64,000 nt of DNA from JBFWWP01 sp050246115 (GTDB lineage: Bacteria; Planctomycetota; UBA8108; UBA1146; JAJFFE01), in the NCBI GenBank assembly GCA_050246115.1, contig JBFWWP010000018.1, positions 62,001 to 126,000 on the forward strand, in the 5' to 3' direction. Position 1 is the stretch's first letter. Each line of letters opens with the position of its first letter. Positions 1-8,333 of this stretch are shown here, piece after piece. The translations under genes were made by a program, and so were the position numbers. A model generated the notes under the pieces. It saw only the letters and a program-made list of their open reading frames with translations. It made no database searches and was not told the origin of the DNA.

Positions 1-181
1 TGATGAAGCCCGGCACATCGATCCCCGTGGGACACGCATGGATGCAGGGCGCGTCGAAACAGTAGAGGCACCGCGCGGCCTCGAGGCGTGCTTCCTGAGC
101 CGAGAGGGGCGGCCCCTCGGCGAGATTCGCGGCGACGGCCTCCGCGCCGGCTCGCGGCCGAAACTCGGGCCGGCCGCTCAT
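1..181 (-). CDS. preT: PreT-type NAD(P)-dependent dihydropyrimidine dehydrogenase subunit, N-terminal fragment (runs off left edge)
   Basis: Only the first 60 residues lie in the window. They contain the cysteine pattern CLYCFDAPCIHACPTGID, the ferredoxin-like 4Fe-4S binding region at the start of PreT and glutamate-synthase small-subunit-type flavoproteins. PreT passes electrons from NAD(P)H to the PreA subunit, which reduces uracil or thymine in the first step of reductive pyrimidine breakdown. The ATG overlaps the TGA of the upstream aminotransferase gene (ATGA), which fixes the start and implies translational coupling. The permease and the ureidopropionase upstream support a pyrimidine role over a glutamate synthase role. 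The FAD and NAD domains are off the window, so the assignment rests on the cysteine motif and context. Confidence 0.75.
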   Translation of the reverse strand, partial: MSGRPEFRPRAGAEAVAANLAEGPPLSAQEARLEAARCLYCFDAPCIHACPTGIDVPGFI

Positions 182-1527
182 GAGACCGCCTCCCGGAGCG
201 TCACGTCGAGCACCTCGACGATGAAGTCCACGTCCGCCCGCGTCAGACACAGCGGAGGCTTGACCCGAATCACGTTGCCGCGAAGACCGCCCTTGCCGAG
301 CAACAAACCGCGCTGGCGACAGCCCTGAAGGACTCGCGCGCAGGCCGCGCTCGCCGGCTCCTTCGTGCCCCGGTCCTGCACCAAGTCCACCCCGACCATG
401 AACCCCATTCCTCGCACATCGCCGATGAGCGGTTGGCGCTCCTGCAGACCGCGCAAGCGATCGATGAGGTAGCCACCGACCTCGCGAGCGTTCTGCTGCA
501 AGGCCTCGCGCTCGATGACCTCGAGCACCGCCTTACCCATCGCGCACGACACCGGATTGCCTCCATAGGTATTGAAGTGGACCCGCTCGGCCAGCTTCTC
601 GGCGATCTCCCGGCGCGTGACGACCGCCGCGAGCGGCGCACCGTTCCCGATGCTCTTGGCCATGGTCACGATGTCTGGAATCACGCCGTGGTGCTCGAAC
701 CCCCAGAAGTGCGCCCCGGTGCGACCAAACCCGGCCTGGACCTCGTCACTCACGCACACCCCACCCGCTGCACGCACCGTTTCGTACACCGTCGCGAGAT
801 ACCCCGGCGGGTACATCGTCACACCGCCGACCCCTTGTATGGACTCGGCGAAGAAACCGGCGACTCGACCGGGAGTCGCGTGAGCGATCAGGTCTTGCAC
901 GTCGGCGGCGTACTTGCTGCCGGCCTCCGGGTCCGCCGCACCCCACGGCCCCCGGTAGGGATCGGGGTTGCGCACGTGGTGGATGCCGAATCCTTGCGGC
1001 ACGTTGAACTTCCAAGTGCTGTGAGCGGTGAGCCCCAGCGCCGTCGCGACCCCGCCGTGGTAGGCGTTGCGGAGCGCGACGATGTCGTAGTTGCCGGTGT
1101 AGAGGCGCGCCAGGAGCACCGCCAGGTCGTTCGCTTCGGACCCCGAGTTGACGAAGTAGCACACGTCCAGGCCGGGCGGCATCTTCGATGCGAGCATGGC
1201 TCCGTACTCGACGATGGTCGGGTGCAGGTAGATCGTCGTCGCGTGCTGCAATCGTTCCAACTGCTCGCGGGCGGCGCCGGTCACGTGCGGGTGACAATGG
1301 CCGACACCGATCGTCGCAATGCCCCCGAATCCGTCCAAATACCTGCGACCGGTCTCGTCGAAGACGTACTGCATGAAGCCTTCGACGATCATGAGCGGGT
1401 CATCGCCGTACAGGGTGAACAAGGACGGGGTCAGGTGCTGGCGTCGGCCCGCGAGCACTGCCGAACGCGTCGGCCCAACGTAAGGTCGAGGCTTGTGATC
1501 GAAAGGAGGAAGCAACGGTTCGCTCAT
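178..1527 (-). CDS. Class III PLP aminotransferase (AGXT2 / beta-alanine-type)
   Basis: This 449-residue protein has the length and motifs of fold-type I class III aminotransferases. The PLP lysine is probably K291 in TMAKSIGNGAPLAA, and the cofactor-ring aspartate is D261 in DEVQAGFGRTG. NSGSEAND near residue 127 matches the phosphate-binding loop. Its overall style is closest to the alanine-glyoxylate aminotransferase 2 group, which also transaminates beta-alanine and beta-aminoisobutyrate. Those are the products of the amidohydrolase encoded upstream, so here it probably removes the amino group at the end of uracil/thymine breakdown. It is 84 bases after the permease and overlaps the next gene by four bases. 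The family is certain; the exact amino donor is inferred from the operon. Confidence 0.88.
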   Translation of the reverse strand: MSEPLLPPFDHKPRPYVGPTRSAVLAGRRQHLTPSLFTLYGDDPLMIVEGFMQYVFDETGRRYLDGFGGIATIGVGHCHPHVTGAAREQLERLQHATTIYLHPTIVEYGAMLASKMPPGLDVCYFVNSGSEANDLAVLLARLYTGNYDIVALRNAYHGGVATALGLTAHSTWKFNVPQGFGIHHVRNPDPYRGPWGAADPEAGSKYAADVQDLIAHATPGRVAGFFAESIQGVGGVTMYPPGYLATVYETVRAAGGVCVSDEVQAGFGRTGAHFWGFEHHGVIPDIVTMAKSIGNGAPLAAVVTRREIAEKLAERVHFNTYGGNPVSCAMGKAVLEVIEREALQQNAREVGGYLIDRLRGLQERQPLIGDVRGMGFMVGVDLVQDRGTKEPASAACARVLQGCRQRGLLLGKGGLRGNVIRVKPPLCLTRADVDFIVEVLDVTLREAVS

Positions 1528-1611
1528 GATTCCGACCCCGACTTTCTAACTGGGTCACCCGACGTTCAATTCGATCGTGTTCGGCCGCTCGGGTCCGTGG
1601 CGCCCGATCGG

Positions 1612-3144
1612 TCAATCACCTGTCGAGCCGAGCCTCCCACGGTAGGACCAGGAGAGCACCGCGTACAGCACAAACGCCAGCCCGAAGCCGGTGAACCACG
1701 CGTACTGGAAGAGGGACGACCACCCGGCCCCGAAGCTACCGAGACCAACGGTGTTCAGAAAACCTGGGACGTTCGGCAGGACGGCGACCACGAGCGCAAC
1801 CAGCGCAGGGAGGCGAAAGCCCGCCGTGTACCAGTAGGCTCCGTGGGGGCGGTAGAGGTCCTCCAGTCGCAGTCGCATGCGCCGAATCACGAAGTAGTCG
1901 CAGATCAGGATCCCACCGATCGGCCCCAACAGGGCCGAGTAGCCGGTGAGCCAGGTGAAGATGTAGCTCTTCGGATCCGCGACCAGCTTCCAGGGCATCA
2001 TGATCATCCCGAGCAATCCCGTGATCACACAGCCCGTGCGCACCGAGATCCAGCGCGGCGCCAGATTCGAGAACGAAGTGGCGGGCGCAACGACGTTCGC
2101 CGCCAAGTTGGTGGTCAGAGTGGCCAACGTCAGAGCGAACATCGCGATCAAGATCACGCCGCCGTGGTCGAATCTCGCGAGCAAGTCGACCGGATTCCAA
2201 ATCGCTTCACCGAAGATCACGACTGTGGCACTCGTCACCGCTACGCCGACGAACGCGTAGAAGGGCATCGTGGTATTCAACCCGAGCAGCTGTCCAACGA
2301 CCTGGACCCGCTGGCTGTGAGCGTAGCGGCTGAAATCCGGAATGTTCAACGACAGCGTCGCCCAGAAGCCAACCATCGCCGTGAGCCCGGGGAAAAACGC
2401 CTGCCTGAATCGTCCTGCGCTGGATTGCTCGGCGGAGAGCATCGGTCCGAAGCCGTCGGCCTTGACGTACGCCCATGCCAACAAGGCAAGCCCCATGGCG
2501 ATGAGGATCGGCGCGCTCCACTTCTCGACGTACTTGATGCTGCTCATCCCCTTCCACAGGAAGAGGCCGACGTTCACGACCCAGAAGGCCACGAAACACA
2601 CGACCTGCGCGACGTTCACTGAAACGTGTGCGCCGCTGAGCCAACCGATGGTCGCGGTACTCGCCAGTGCGGGCCAAGCAAGCAACGCGAGCTGGTAGAT
2701 CGCCTGCCCCCCGATCCACGCCTGGATTCCGAACCACCCGCAAGCCACCGCCGCCCTGAGCAGGCCGGCAACATTGGCCCCACGCATCCCAAAGGCGGCG
2801 CGCGCAAACACCGGAAAGGTGATCCCGTACTTGGTTCCCGCATGGGCGTTCAGGATCATCGGGACGACGACGATGAGATTGCCGAGAAACACCGTCAGCA
2901 CCGCCTGCCACCAGTTCATGCCCTGGTCGATGAGGCCGCTCGCGAGCATGTAGGTGGGTATGCAGACCGACATTCCGACCCACAGCGCCGCGAGGTCACC
3001 CACACCCCACACGCGGTGCGCGACCGGAACCGGCGCCAGGTCAGGGTTGAAGTAGGAACTGCTGGACGCTCGGTCGTGATGCTCTGCGCTGAACTCGATC
3101 GGGTGGCTGTTCGCGTCGATGGGGAGCCGTGCTTGCTGCGACAC
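1612..3144 (-). CDS. NCS1-family nucleobase/allantoin/hydantoin permease
   Basis: A hydrophobic 510-residue protein with about twelve membrane segments. It resembles nucleobase:cation symporter-1 transporters such as PucI, Mhp1 and fungal uracil permeases. The first helix region (GVGDLAALWVGMSVCIPTYM) is the characteristic NCS1 opening. I place the start at GTG 3144, which overlaps the TAG of the upstream gene by one base (TAGTG). A longer in-frame extension to 3201 would run inside that gene and has no transporter-like sequence. Between a ureidopropionase and a catabolic aminotransferase, the likely cargo is uracil, thymine, dihydropyrimidine or a hydantoin, taken up with a proton or sodium ion. 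The substrate cannot be read from the sequence alone. Confidence 0.88.
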   Translation of the reverse strand: MSQQARLPIDANSHPIEFSAEHHDRASSSSYFNPDLAPVPVAHRVWGVGDLAALWVGMSVCIPTYMLASGLIDQGMNWWQAVLTVFLGNLIVVVPMILNAHAGTKYGITFPVFARAAFGMRGANVAGLLRAAVACGWFGIQAWIGGQAIYQLALLAWPALASTATIGWLSGAHVSVNVAQVVCFVAFWVVNVGLFLWKGMSSIKYVEKWSAPILIAMGLALLAWAYVKADGFGPMLSAEQSSAGRFRQAFFPGLTAMVGFWATLSLNIPDFSRYAHSQRVQVVGQLLGLNTTMPFYAFVGVAVTSATVVIFGEAIWNPVDLLARFDHGGVILIAMFALTLATLTTNLAANVVAPATSFSNLAPRWISVRTGCVITGLLGMIMMPWKLVADPKSYIFTWLTGYSALLGPIGGILICDYFVIRRMRLRLEDLYRPHGAYWYTAGFRLPALVALVVAVLPNVPGFLNTVGLGSFGAGWSSLFQYAWFTGFGLAFVLYAVLSWSYRGRLGSTGD

Positions 3145-4013
3145 TACAGTTCCACCAGATCGCCGTAGGTCTCGGGTCGACGATCGCGGTAGAACTGCCA
3201 CACGTTGCGCACCTCGGTGATGACATCGAGATCGAGGTCGGCCACGACCAGTTCGTCGCGGTCGCGGCTGCCCTGCGCGACGAACTGCCCCCGCGGGTCA
3301 CAGAAATAGGACTGGCCGTAGAACTCGCCGATGTCCCACGGCTGCTCCCGCCCGACTCGATTGATCGCCCCGACGAAGTAGGCGTTCGCGACCGCATGGG
3401 CCGGCTGTTCCAGCTTCCACAGGTACTCGCTCAACCCGGCGACCGTGGCCGACGGATTGAAGACGATCTCCGCGCCGTTCAATCCCAAGGCGCGCGCCCC
3501 CTCGGGAAAGTGCCGGTCGTAGCAGATGTAGACCCCGATCTTGCCGACCGCGGTGTCGAACACGGGGTATCCGAGATTGCCCGGCCGAAAGTAGAACTTC
3601 TCCCAGAAGCCCGGCGCGCAGTGCGGAATGTGGCTCTTGCGGTACAGCCCCAAGAAGCTGCCGTCGGCGTCGAGCACCACGGCGCTGTTGTAGTACACCC
3701 CGGGCAGGTCCTCTTCGTAGATTGGGGCGACGATCACCATTCCCAAACGACGCGCGGTCTCCGCCAACAGCTGTACCGTCGGACCCTCGGGGATGCGCTC
3801 GGTGAGTCCGTACCAACGCACCTCTTGCTCGGCGCAGAAATAGGGGCCGTAGAACAGTTCCTGCAGACAAACGACCTGCACTCCTCGGCGCCCGGCCTCT
3901 TCGAGCCAGCCGATGGTCTTGTCGATCATGCCACGCTTGATGTCGGCCAGTGCTGCACCGCCGGGATGGGTACAACTGGTTTGGATCAGCCCAGCGCGCA
4001 CCGAACGGGTCAT
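3144..4013 (-). CDS. Beta-ureidopropionase-like carbon-nitrogen hydrolase (nitrilase superfamily)
   Basis: A 289-residue nitrilase-superfamily amidohydrolase. The catalytic triad is visible as E52 (QELFYGPYF), K126 (YRKSHIP) and C164 (VYICYDRHFPE). The long match to the N-carbamoyl-beta-alanine amidohydrolase group (PGFWEKFYF, NPSATVAGLSEYLW) points to hydrolysis of N-carbamoyl-beta-alanine to beta-alanine, CO2 and ammonia, the third step of reductive pyrimidine degradation. The neighbours fit: permease, aminotransferase and PreT. It is the first gene of the operon. A perfect 9-bp inverted repeat lies 24 bases upstream of its ATG. N-carbamoylputrescine amidase is the nearest alternative and is less likely in this context. 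Confidence 0.88.
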   Translation of the reverse strand: MTRSVRAGLIQTSCTHPGGAALADIKRGMIDKTIGWLEEAGRRGVQVVCLQELFYGPYFCAEQEVRWYGLTERIPEGPTVQLLAETARRLGMVIVAPIYEEDLPGVYYNSAVVLDADGSFLGLYRKSHIPHCAPGFWEKFYFRPGNLGYPVFDTAVGKIGVYICYDRHFPEGARALGLNGAEIVFNPSATVAGLSEYLWKLEQPAHAVANAYFVGAINRVGREQPWDIGEFYGQSYFCDPRGQFVAQGSRDRDELVVADLDLDVITEVRNVWQFYRDRRPETYGDLVEL

Positions 4014-4036
4014 GAGCCCTTCTTCCTGTTGCTACC

Positions 4037-4060
4037 GGCCGATGGAGTTCGCCATCGGCC
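4037..4060. promoter_or_regulatory. Perfect 9-bp inverted repeat before the pyrimidine operon
   Basis: GGCCGATGG (4037-4045) and CCATCGGCC (4052-4060) are separated by 6 bases and lie just upstream of the first start codon at 4013. It could be an operator or a leader hairpin of the operon. No regulator gene for the operon is visible in the window. Confidence 0.4.
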
Positions 4061-4166
4061 CGGGCATGGGAGCCATCGCACTCGCATGCCGAAGCCTGGC
4101 AGGTTCCCGATCTCTTGCCGGCGGAGTCTGGCCGCGAGGCCCGAACGCGATCCGACCGACCGAAGT

Positions 4167-4197
4167 CGAGCGGCGGCCCGATCCAGGCCGCCGCTCG
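4167..4197. terminator. Strong 12-bp hairpin between the small basic gene and the pyrimidine operon
   Basis: CGAGCGGCGGCC and GGCCGCCGCTCG pair perfectly over a 7-base loop. The hairpin lies about 30 bases downstream of the stop of the 33-codon gene. There is no U-tract on either strand, so it is a terminator-like or transcript-stabilising hairpin, not a textbook intrinsic terminator. Confidence 0.45.
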
Positions 4198-4227
4198 CGT
4201 GGGGCCTGCGCCCCCATTTGCCTGGCC

Positions 4228-4329
4228 TTACTTCTTGGCCTTCTTCGCGGCCTTCTCGGCCCGCTTCTCCTTCAGGGTCTTGGCCGGCTTCTTCTTGTCC
4301 TCTTTGCCCTTCTCGATTCCCTTGGCCAT
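4228..4329 (-). CDS. 33-residue lysine-rich basic protein
   Basis: A short gene with a strong ribosome binding site (GAGAGGAG seven bases before ATG 4329). It encodes MAKGIEKGKEDKKKPAKTLK followed by a basic tail ending KAAKKAKK. Nearly half the residues are lysine, there is no hydrophobic stretch, and the C-terminal half would form a charged helix. Similar tiny Lys/Ala-rich proteins recur across bacterial genomes as uncharacterised proteins. Binding to nucleic acid or ribosomes is a guess from charge alone. A 12-bp hairpin follows it and a tandem-repeat tract lies upstream. The good Shine-Dalgarno and biased composition make it a credible gene. Confidence 0.65.
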   Translation of the reverse strand: MAKGIEKGKEDKKKPAKTLKEKRAEKAAKKAKK

Positions 4330-4486
4330 GTCGGCTCCTCTCTCGGGTTCGTGTTTCGTGTTCTCGTGGTCGAGGCGTTCATTCGATCTCGCGACCGGTT
4401 CCCCCAAGGAAGTCTCGAGGGCTCCTGAGCAGACCGCTCCCGATCCCCGTCGCGGACGCGCCGCGATCAAGGCTCGGTCCGACGAT

Positions 4487-4537
4487 GCGACCCCACACGC
4501 GCGGCGACCCCACACGCGCGGCGACCCCACACGCGCG
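4487..4537. repeat. Three perfect 17-bp tandem repeats
   Basis: The unit GCGACCCCACACGCGCG occurs three times head to tail. It lies in the 341-base gap (4330-4670) between the 33-codon gene and the TIGR00300 gene, and I see no gene in that gap. One of several short minisatellite-like tracts in this window. Confidence 0.9.
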
Positions 4538-4670
4538 ACGACCTGGCGCGCATCGTACTCGACGAACGCAGGGTTTCCAGACGCCAGTGCGCGGGTGACG
4601 ACGAGTAGCCACGACAGAGCCTCCGGCACAGCGCCGGCAAAGGCGAAGGGCTCGCGAGGCCGCTCGCGCC

Positions 4671-5891
4671 CTAGCCGCTCGGCAGGAGCGCCTTCCGCAG
4701 GAGGTGCAAGAACAACCCGACGTCGGTGACAATGCCATGCGTCTGGGACGAGCCACGATCGGCGAGCTTGGTGACGACCGCTGGATGGATGTCGACGCAG
4801 ACGAGGGGAACCTCGCCCGCGAGCATGTTGCCAACCCCGATTCCGTGCAGCATCGTCGACAGGACGATCACCAGCCCTGCGTCTCGCAACTCGTGAGCGT
4901 AGGCTTCCTGCGCCCGGATCAGGTCCATTTCGGTGTCGGGCAGCGGGCCGTCGTCCCGAATCGACCCCGCGAGCACGAAAGGCACGTCGTTCTTGACCAA
5001 GGCGTAACAGATACCCCGGGTGAGGACTCCGGACGCGACCGCGGCCGCCAGCCCACCCGCCGCACGAATGGCATTGATGGCCCGCATGTGGTGGCGGTGA
5101 CCCAGGTGGATCGACGTGCCATCGCGGGTCGAGATCCCCAGCGAAGTATCGAAGAAGGCGCTTTCGACGTCGTGGACGGCGAGCGCGTTGCCGCTGAGTA
5201 GCGCGTCGACGTAGCCCGCATCGATGAGGGCTGCCAGATCGGGCGCCGCCCCCGTGTGGATCACCACCGGCCCGGGCACCCAGACGATCCGTTTGCCCGC
5301 GGCGCGCGTGTCACGCACCCACTGGGCCACGCGCTCGACGGCGAGTCGCACTTGCCTCTCCGAAGACACTTCCCCGCCCATGAACGAGAAGTCGGAACGA
5401 TCGCGCGGCACGAACTCCGGAATGACGCGGACCCCTTCGAGCCCAACGACGACCTGTTGCCCGGCGCGAACATCACGCAGTTTCACGCACGCTGCGGTCG
5501 TGCCGTCCCAGACGATGCACGCGTCCATCCGCTGTTCTCGGACCCGCTGCCAATCGCCGCCGAGGCGTACCTCGGTGCGGTGGTTGGTCGTCGAGTAGAA
5601 GTCTTCCGGCGCGACGCCGTCGGCGGGCGCGGCCTCGAGCGCGGCCTCGCGCTGCCCGCCCGGAACGAAACCGAAGTCGCTCAACTGCTCGAGCAGAGCC
5701 AGCAGCCGACTCTCCGAGTCGGCCTCGACCAGCATGTCGATGGAAGACGGCTCGTCGTTGGTCCGTCCCAGGCGGAAGTCGAGGATCTTGAAACGTCCGC
5801 CCTCTCGAATCACTCGATCCATCGCCCCAGACAAGAGATCGGAGTCGATCAAATGCCCCTCGGCATGGATCTTCCTTTCGAATCGCGCCAT
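4671..5891 (-). CDS. TIGR00300 family protein (LOR/SDH conserved domain, ornithine cyclodeaminase-type)
   Basis: This 406-residue protein matches the TIGR00300 / LOR-SDH conserved region family throughout. The N-terminal part (about 1-110, starting RKIHAEGHLIDSDLL) is the LOR/SDH domain. The rest holds the nucleotide-binding region with GPVVIHTGAAPDLAALIDAG, LLSGNALAVHDVE and STMLHGIGVGNML. Members in archaea, and the C-terminal half of cyanobacterial AgrE/ArgZ, convert ornithine to proline and ammonia with NAD. The amidinohydrolase half of AgrE is absent here, so arginine cannot be its substrate. Proline formation from ornithine is the best functional guess. It is divergent from the kinase gene at 6198, and its start ATG has no competing upstream start. 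Confidence 0.82.
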   Translation of the reverse strand: MARFERKIHAEGHLIDSDLLSGAMDRVIREGGRFKILDFRLGRTNDEPSSIDMLVEADSESRLLALLEQLSDFGFVPGGQREAALEAAPADGVAPEDFYSTTNHRTEVRLGGDWQRVREQRMDACIVWDGTTAACVKLRDVRAGQQVVVGLEGVRVIPEFVPRDRSDFSFMGGEVSSERQVRLAVERVAQWVRDTRAAGKRIVWVPGPVVIHTGAAPDLAALIDAGYVDALLSGNALAVHDVESAFFDTSLGISTRDGTSIHLGHRHHMRAINAIRAAGGLAAAVASGVLTRGICYALVKNDVPFVLAGSIRDDGPLPDTEMDLIRAQEAYAHELRDAGLVIVLSTMLHGIGVGNMLAGEVPLVCVDIHPAVVTKLADRGSSQTHGIVTDVGLFLHLLRKALLPSG

Positions 5892-6197
5892 GATCCGGTC
5901 ACCTCATCTGCAGCCGCAGTGTTCGCGCAGAAACCCGGGAATCGAGCTCCCGAACGATAGCCGGATGCCCCCCGGATGGGCTACGGAATCGAGGCGGGCC
6001 CGGCGGACTCGAGTTCCCGTGACCGACGTCGAGAGTCACACCGCGCGAACGCTTGGCCCGAGACTCGGCAAACTGTGGCGACGCCACCGCGAGATGCGCA
6101 ACAATCCGCAGAGAGACGAACGCCGCGGCGACCGGGTATCATTCCCGTGCGGCCACCCGCTTCAGGGAATCCTCCATGCGAGGGAGAAGGACACGCT
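5892..6197. other. Divergent intergenic region, 306 bp
   Basis: Lies between the starts of the TIGR00300 gene and the kinase gene. An open frame in phase with the kinase continues up to ATG 5976, but its translation is arginine/serine-rich and unlike coding sequence. I see no clear promoter hexamers or repeats. Confidence 0.5.
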
Positions 6198-8072
6198 TTG
6201 CGCGACGATGAGACGCCCGGTTCGGGTTCGCAAGCCAAGCCAGACCCCGAGGGCGCTCCGGATGCCGACAAGACGGCGCGTCTTGTCGGCACGCATGCGC
6301 CACGCCGGGGTGCCGGAGCCGCGCGCCGGGATTCGGGGTCCACCGTGGACGCGACCTCGCCGGCATCGGACCCGCTCCCGCCGGCCGGCTCCGGGCCCAC
6401 GAGCGCCGAGACGCAGGGCCTGAGAAACGCGCGCGTCGTCCGCTTGGGGAAGTTCCAGATCGAGGAGAAAGTCGGCGAAGGCGGCATGGGGATCGTGTAC
6501 CGCGCCTACGACCCGGACCTCCATCGCGATGTGGCCATCAAGAAGATCCACCCGCGCTTCGCCGGCGATGAGGAGTATGCACGCCGCTTTCTGACCGAGG
6601 CCCGTTCCGTGGCGGCGACCGTACACCCCAACATTGCCCAGATCTTCTCGATTCACGCGGACGAACCGGGCTGTCCTCCGTACTTCGTCATGGAGTACGT
6701 GGAAGGGGAGTCGCTCGACAAGCTCGTACGTCGAGAAGGTCCGCTGCGCCTGGCGGTCGCCGTCGACATTGCGCTCCAGGCTGCGCGCGGGCTCCGGGCA
6801 GCGCATCAGAAGGGGATCATCCACCGCGATGTGAAGCCGTCCAACATTCTGCTCACTCAACGCGGGGTTGCCAAACTGGTCGACTTCGGCCTCGCTCGAC
6901 GCACCGAGGAGGTCACCAGTCTCACGCAGGTAGGGATCGTCCTGGGCACTCCCCACTACGTTTCGCCGGAGCAAGGGCGCGGCCGCGACGTCGATCTACG
7001 ATCGGACATCTACTCGTTGGGCTGCACGCTGTTCTACTTCGTCACCGGACGTGAACCGTTCCAGCACGAGACCAAGGTCGAGATCATCGTCGCCCACGCC
7101 AATGAGCCGCCACCGCTCGCCAGCACCTCCCGTCCCGAGATCCCGGCCGCGCTCGATCAGCTCTTGCTCCGCTGCCTGCAGAAGGATCCGAGCCGGCGCT
7201 ACCAGGACTACGACTCGCTGATCGCCGACTTGGAGTCCCTGGTTCGAGAACCCGCCACGCCGCCGTACCGGCGCCCGACCCTAGTGGCGAGCGCGGCCGT
7301 GGGACTCGTGCTCGTGAGCGTCGCGGTCTACCTCGCGTTGAACGCCGCTCCCCGTGCCGACGCGCGCCCTGCGGTGGAGCGCTACTTCGGAACCACGTAC
7401 AGCGACCACGGATCCTCCGAGCTTCTCGACTTCCACTTCGACGACACTGGCTTACAGCGCTTCTTCCGCTTCCCGCCGAGTTCGGAACGACGGGCCGACA
7501 CCCAGCACCCAATCGTTCAAGGAGGACGGCTGGAGTGGCAGAACTTCGCCAGCCCGGTACCGCTGCCGATCTATCTGGAACACTTCGGCGAAGTCGTGCT
7601 TCGCGACCTTCGCTTCCAAGGCAGCCCGGACTTCGAACTCGTCCTCGGGTACGACACGACACTCCCCCAACAGCGGCTGCGGATCGCGTTCGCCGTCGGC
7701 GAACGCAACGACCTGCGCGTGGTCGAGTGCTACTTCAACGGCGAGCGGGTCGAGCCCGAACTCGATGCCTCCCGCGTGGACTTCACTGTGGAGAACGGCG
7801 TCCCGTACAATCTGACCCTTCGGCGGCGGCCAACCCAAGGTGACCGCGTACCCTTCGAGTTCGTGCTCGAGCAGGCCGGCAACGGGCGGACATCCGTGCG
7901 GGTGGCGCTCGGATTCTCGATCCCGGAGTCCAAGCTTCCGCGCGGAGGAGTGGCCCTCCGCTGCGACGGCATCCGACAACCCATTTGGAGCGTCTCCGTA
8001 TCGCAGATCATGATCCGCGGCCAACTGAATCACGACCGCATCGCGCGCGAGCGCGTGCGCGGCGCGATCTAA
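6198..8072 (+). CDS. Hanks-type Ser/Thr protein kinase with one membrane segment and an extracytoplasmic domain
   Basis: The kinase domain is complete, with the glycine loop GEGGMG (93-98), the VAIKK lysine, catalytic HRDVKPSN (H209-D211) and DFG at 229-231. It follows a disordered Pro/Ser-rich N-terminus of about 80 residues. One transmembrane helix (about 360-383) leads to about 240 residues outside the membrane, predicted beta-rich and possibly lectin-like. I place the start at TTG 6198 because AGGGAGAAGG lies just before it. GTG 6147 and ATG 5976 are in frame but have weaker support. It would phosphorylate cytoplasmic proteins in response to an envelope signal. The FHA-domain sigma-54 activator downstream is an attractive partner, since FHA domains bind phosphothreonine. 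Confidence 0.85.
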   Translation: MRDDETPGSGSQAKPDPEGAPDADKTARLVGTHAPRRGAGAARRDSGSTVDATSPASDPLPPAGSGPTSAETQGLRNARVVRLGKFQIEEKVGEGGMGIVYRAYDPDLHRDVAIKKIHPRFAGDEEYARRFLTEARSVAATVHPNIAQIFSIHADEPGCPPYFVMEYVEGESLDKLVRREGPLRLAVAVDIALQAARGLRAAHQKGIIHRDVKPSNILLTQRGVAKLVDFGLARRTEEVTSLTQVGIVLGTPHYVSPEQGRGRDVDLRSDIYSLGCTLFYFVTGREPFQHETKVEIIVAHANEPPPLASTSRPEIPAALDQLLLRCLQKDPSRRYQDYDSLIADLESLVREPATPPYRRPTLVASAAVGLVLVSVAVYLALNAAPRADARPAVERYFGTTYSDHGSSELLDFHFDDTGLQRFFRFPPSSERRADTQHPIVQGGRLEWQNFASPVPLPIYLEHFGEVVLRDLRFQGSPDFELVLGYDTTLPQQRLRIAFAVGERNDLRVVECYFNGERVEPELDASRVDFTVENGVPYNLTLRRRPTQGDRVPFEFVLEQAGNGRTSVRVALGFSIPESKLPRGGVALRCDGIRQPIWSVSVSQIMIRGQLNHDRIARERVRGAI

Positions 8073-8333
8073 TTGCAGCGAGGCGGATGCGGACAGGCTG
8101 TCCGACATCCGACTCGCGCCACGGGACCTGCGCGTTCCACCCGGGCCCCACGCCGACCACCCCCTTCGCGCGGCCGAGCCACTCACGATCCCCCGCGCGC
8201 GCCGTTGGATGGAGGCTCGCGAGGCACACCTTGACGCTCTGTCAGCGATTCTGCACCCTTGGCTCCCGGCTCACGCGCAACGAGTACGACCCGTTCCTCG
8301 GCGGGATGCGCACGGCCGGTGGGGAAGGAAGCC

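Noticed and set aside
433..2622. A 729-codon open frame on the plus strand, antisense to the aminotransferase and permease
   Set aside because: It is Arg/His/Asp-rich, lacks any domain and is the complement of two clearly recognised genes. High GC makes long antisense frames common here.
5976..6197. N-terminal extension of the kinase from ATG 5976
   Set aside because: The extension reads as non-coding Arg/Ser-rich sequence, and a good Shine-Dalgarno precedes TTG 6198.
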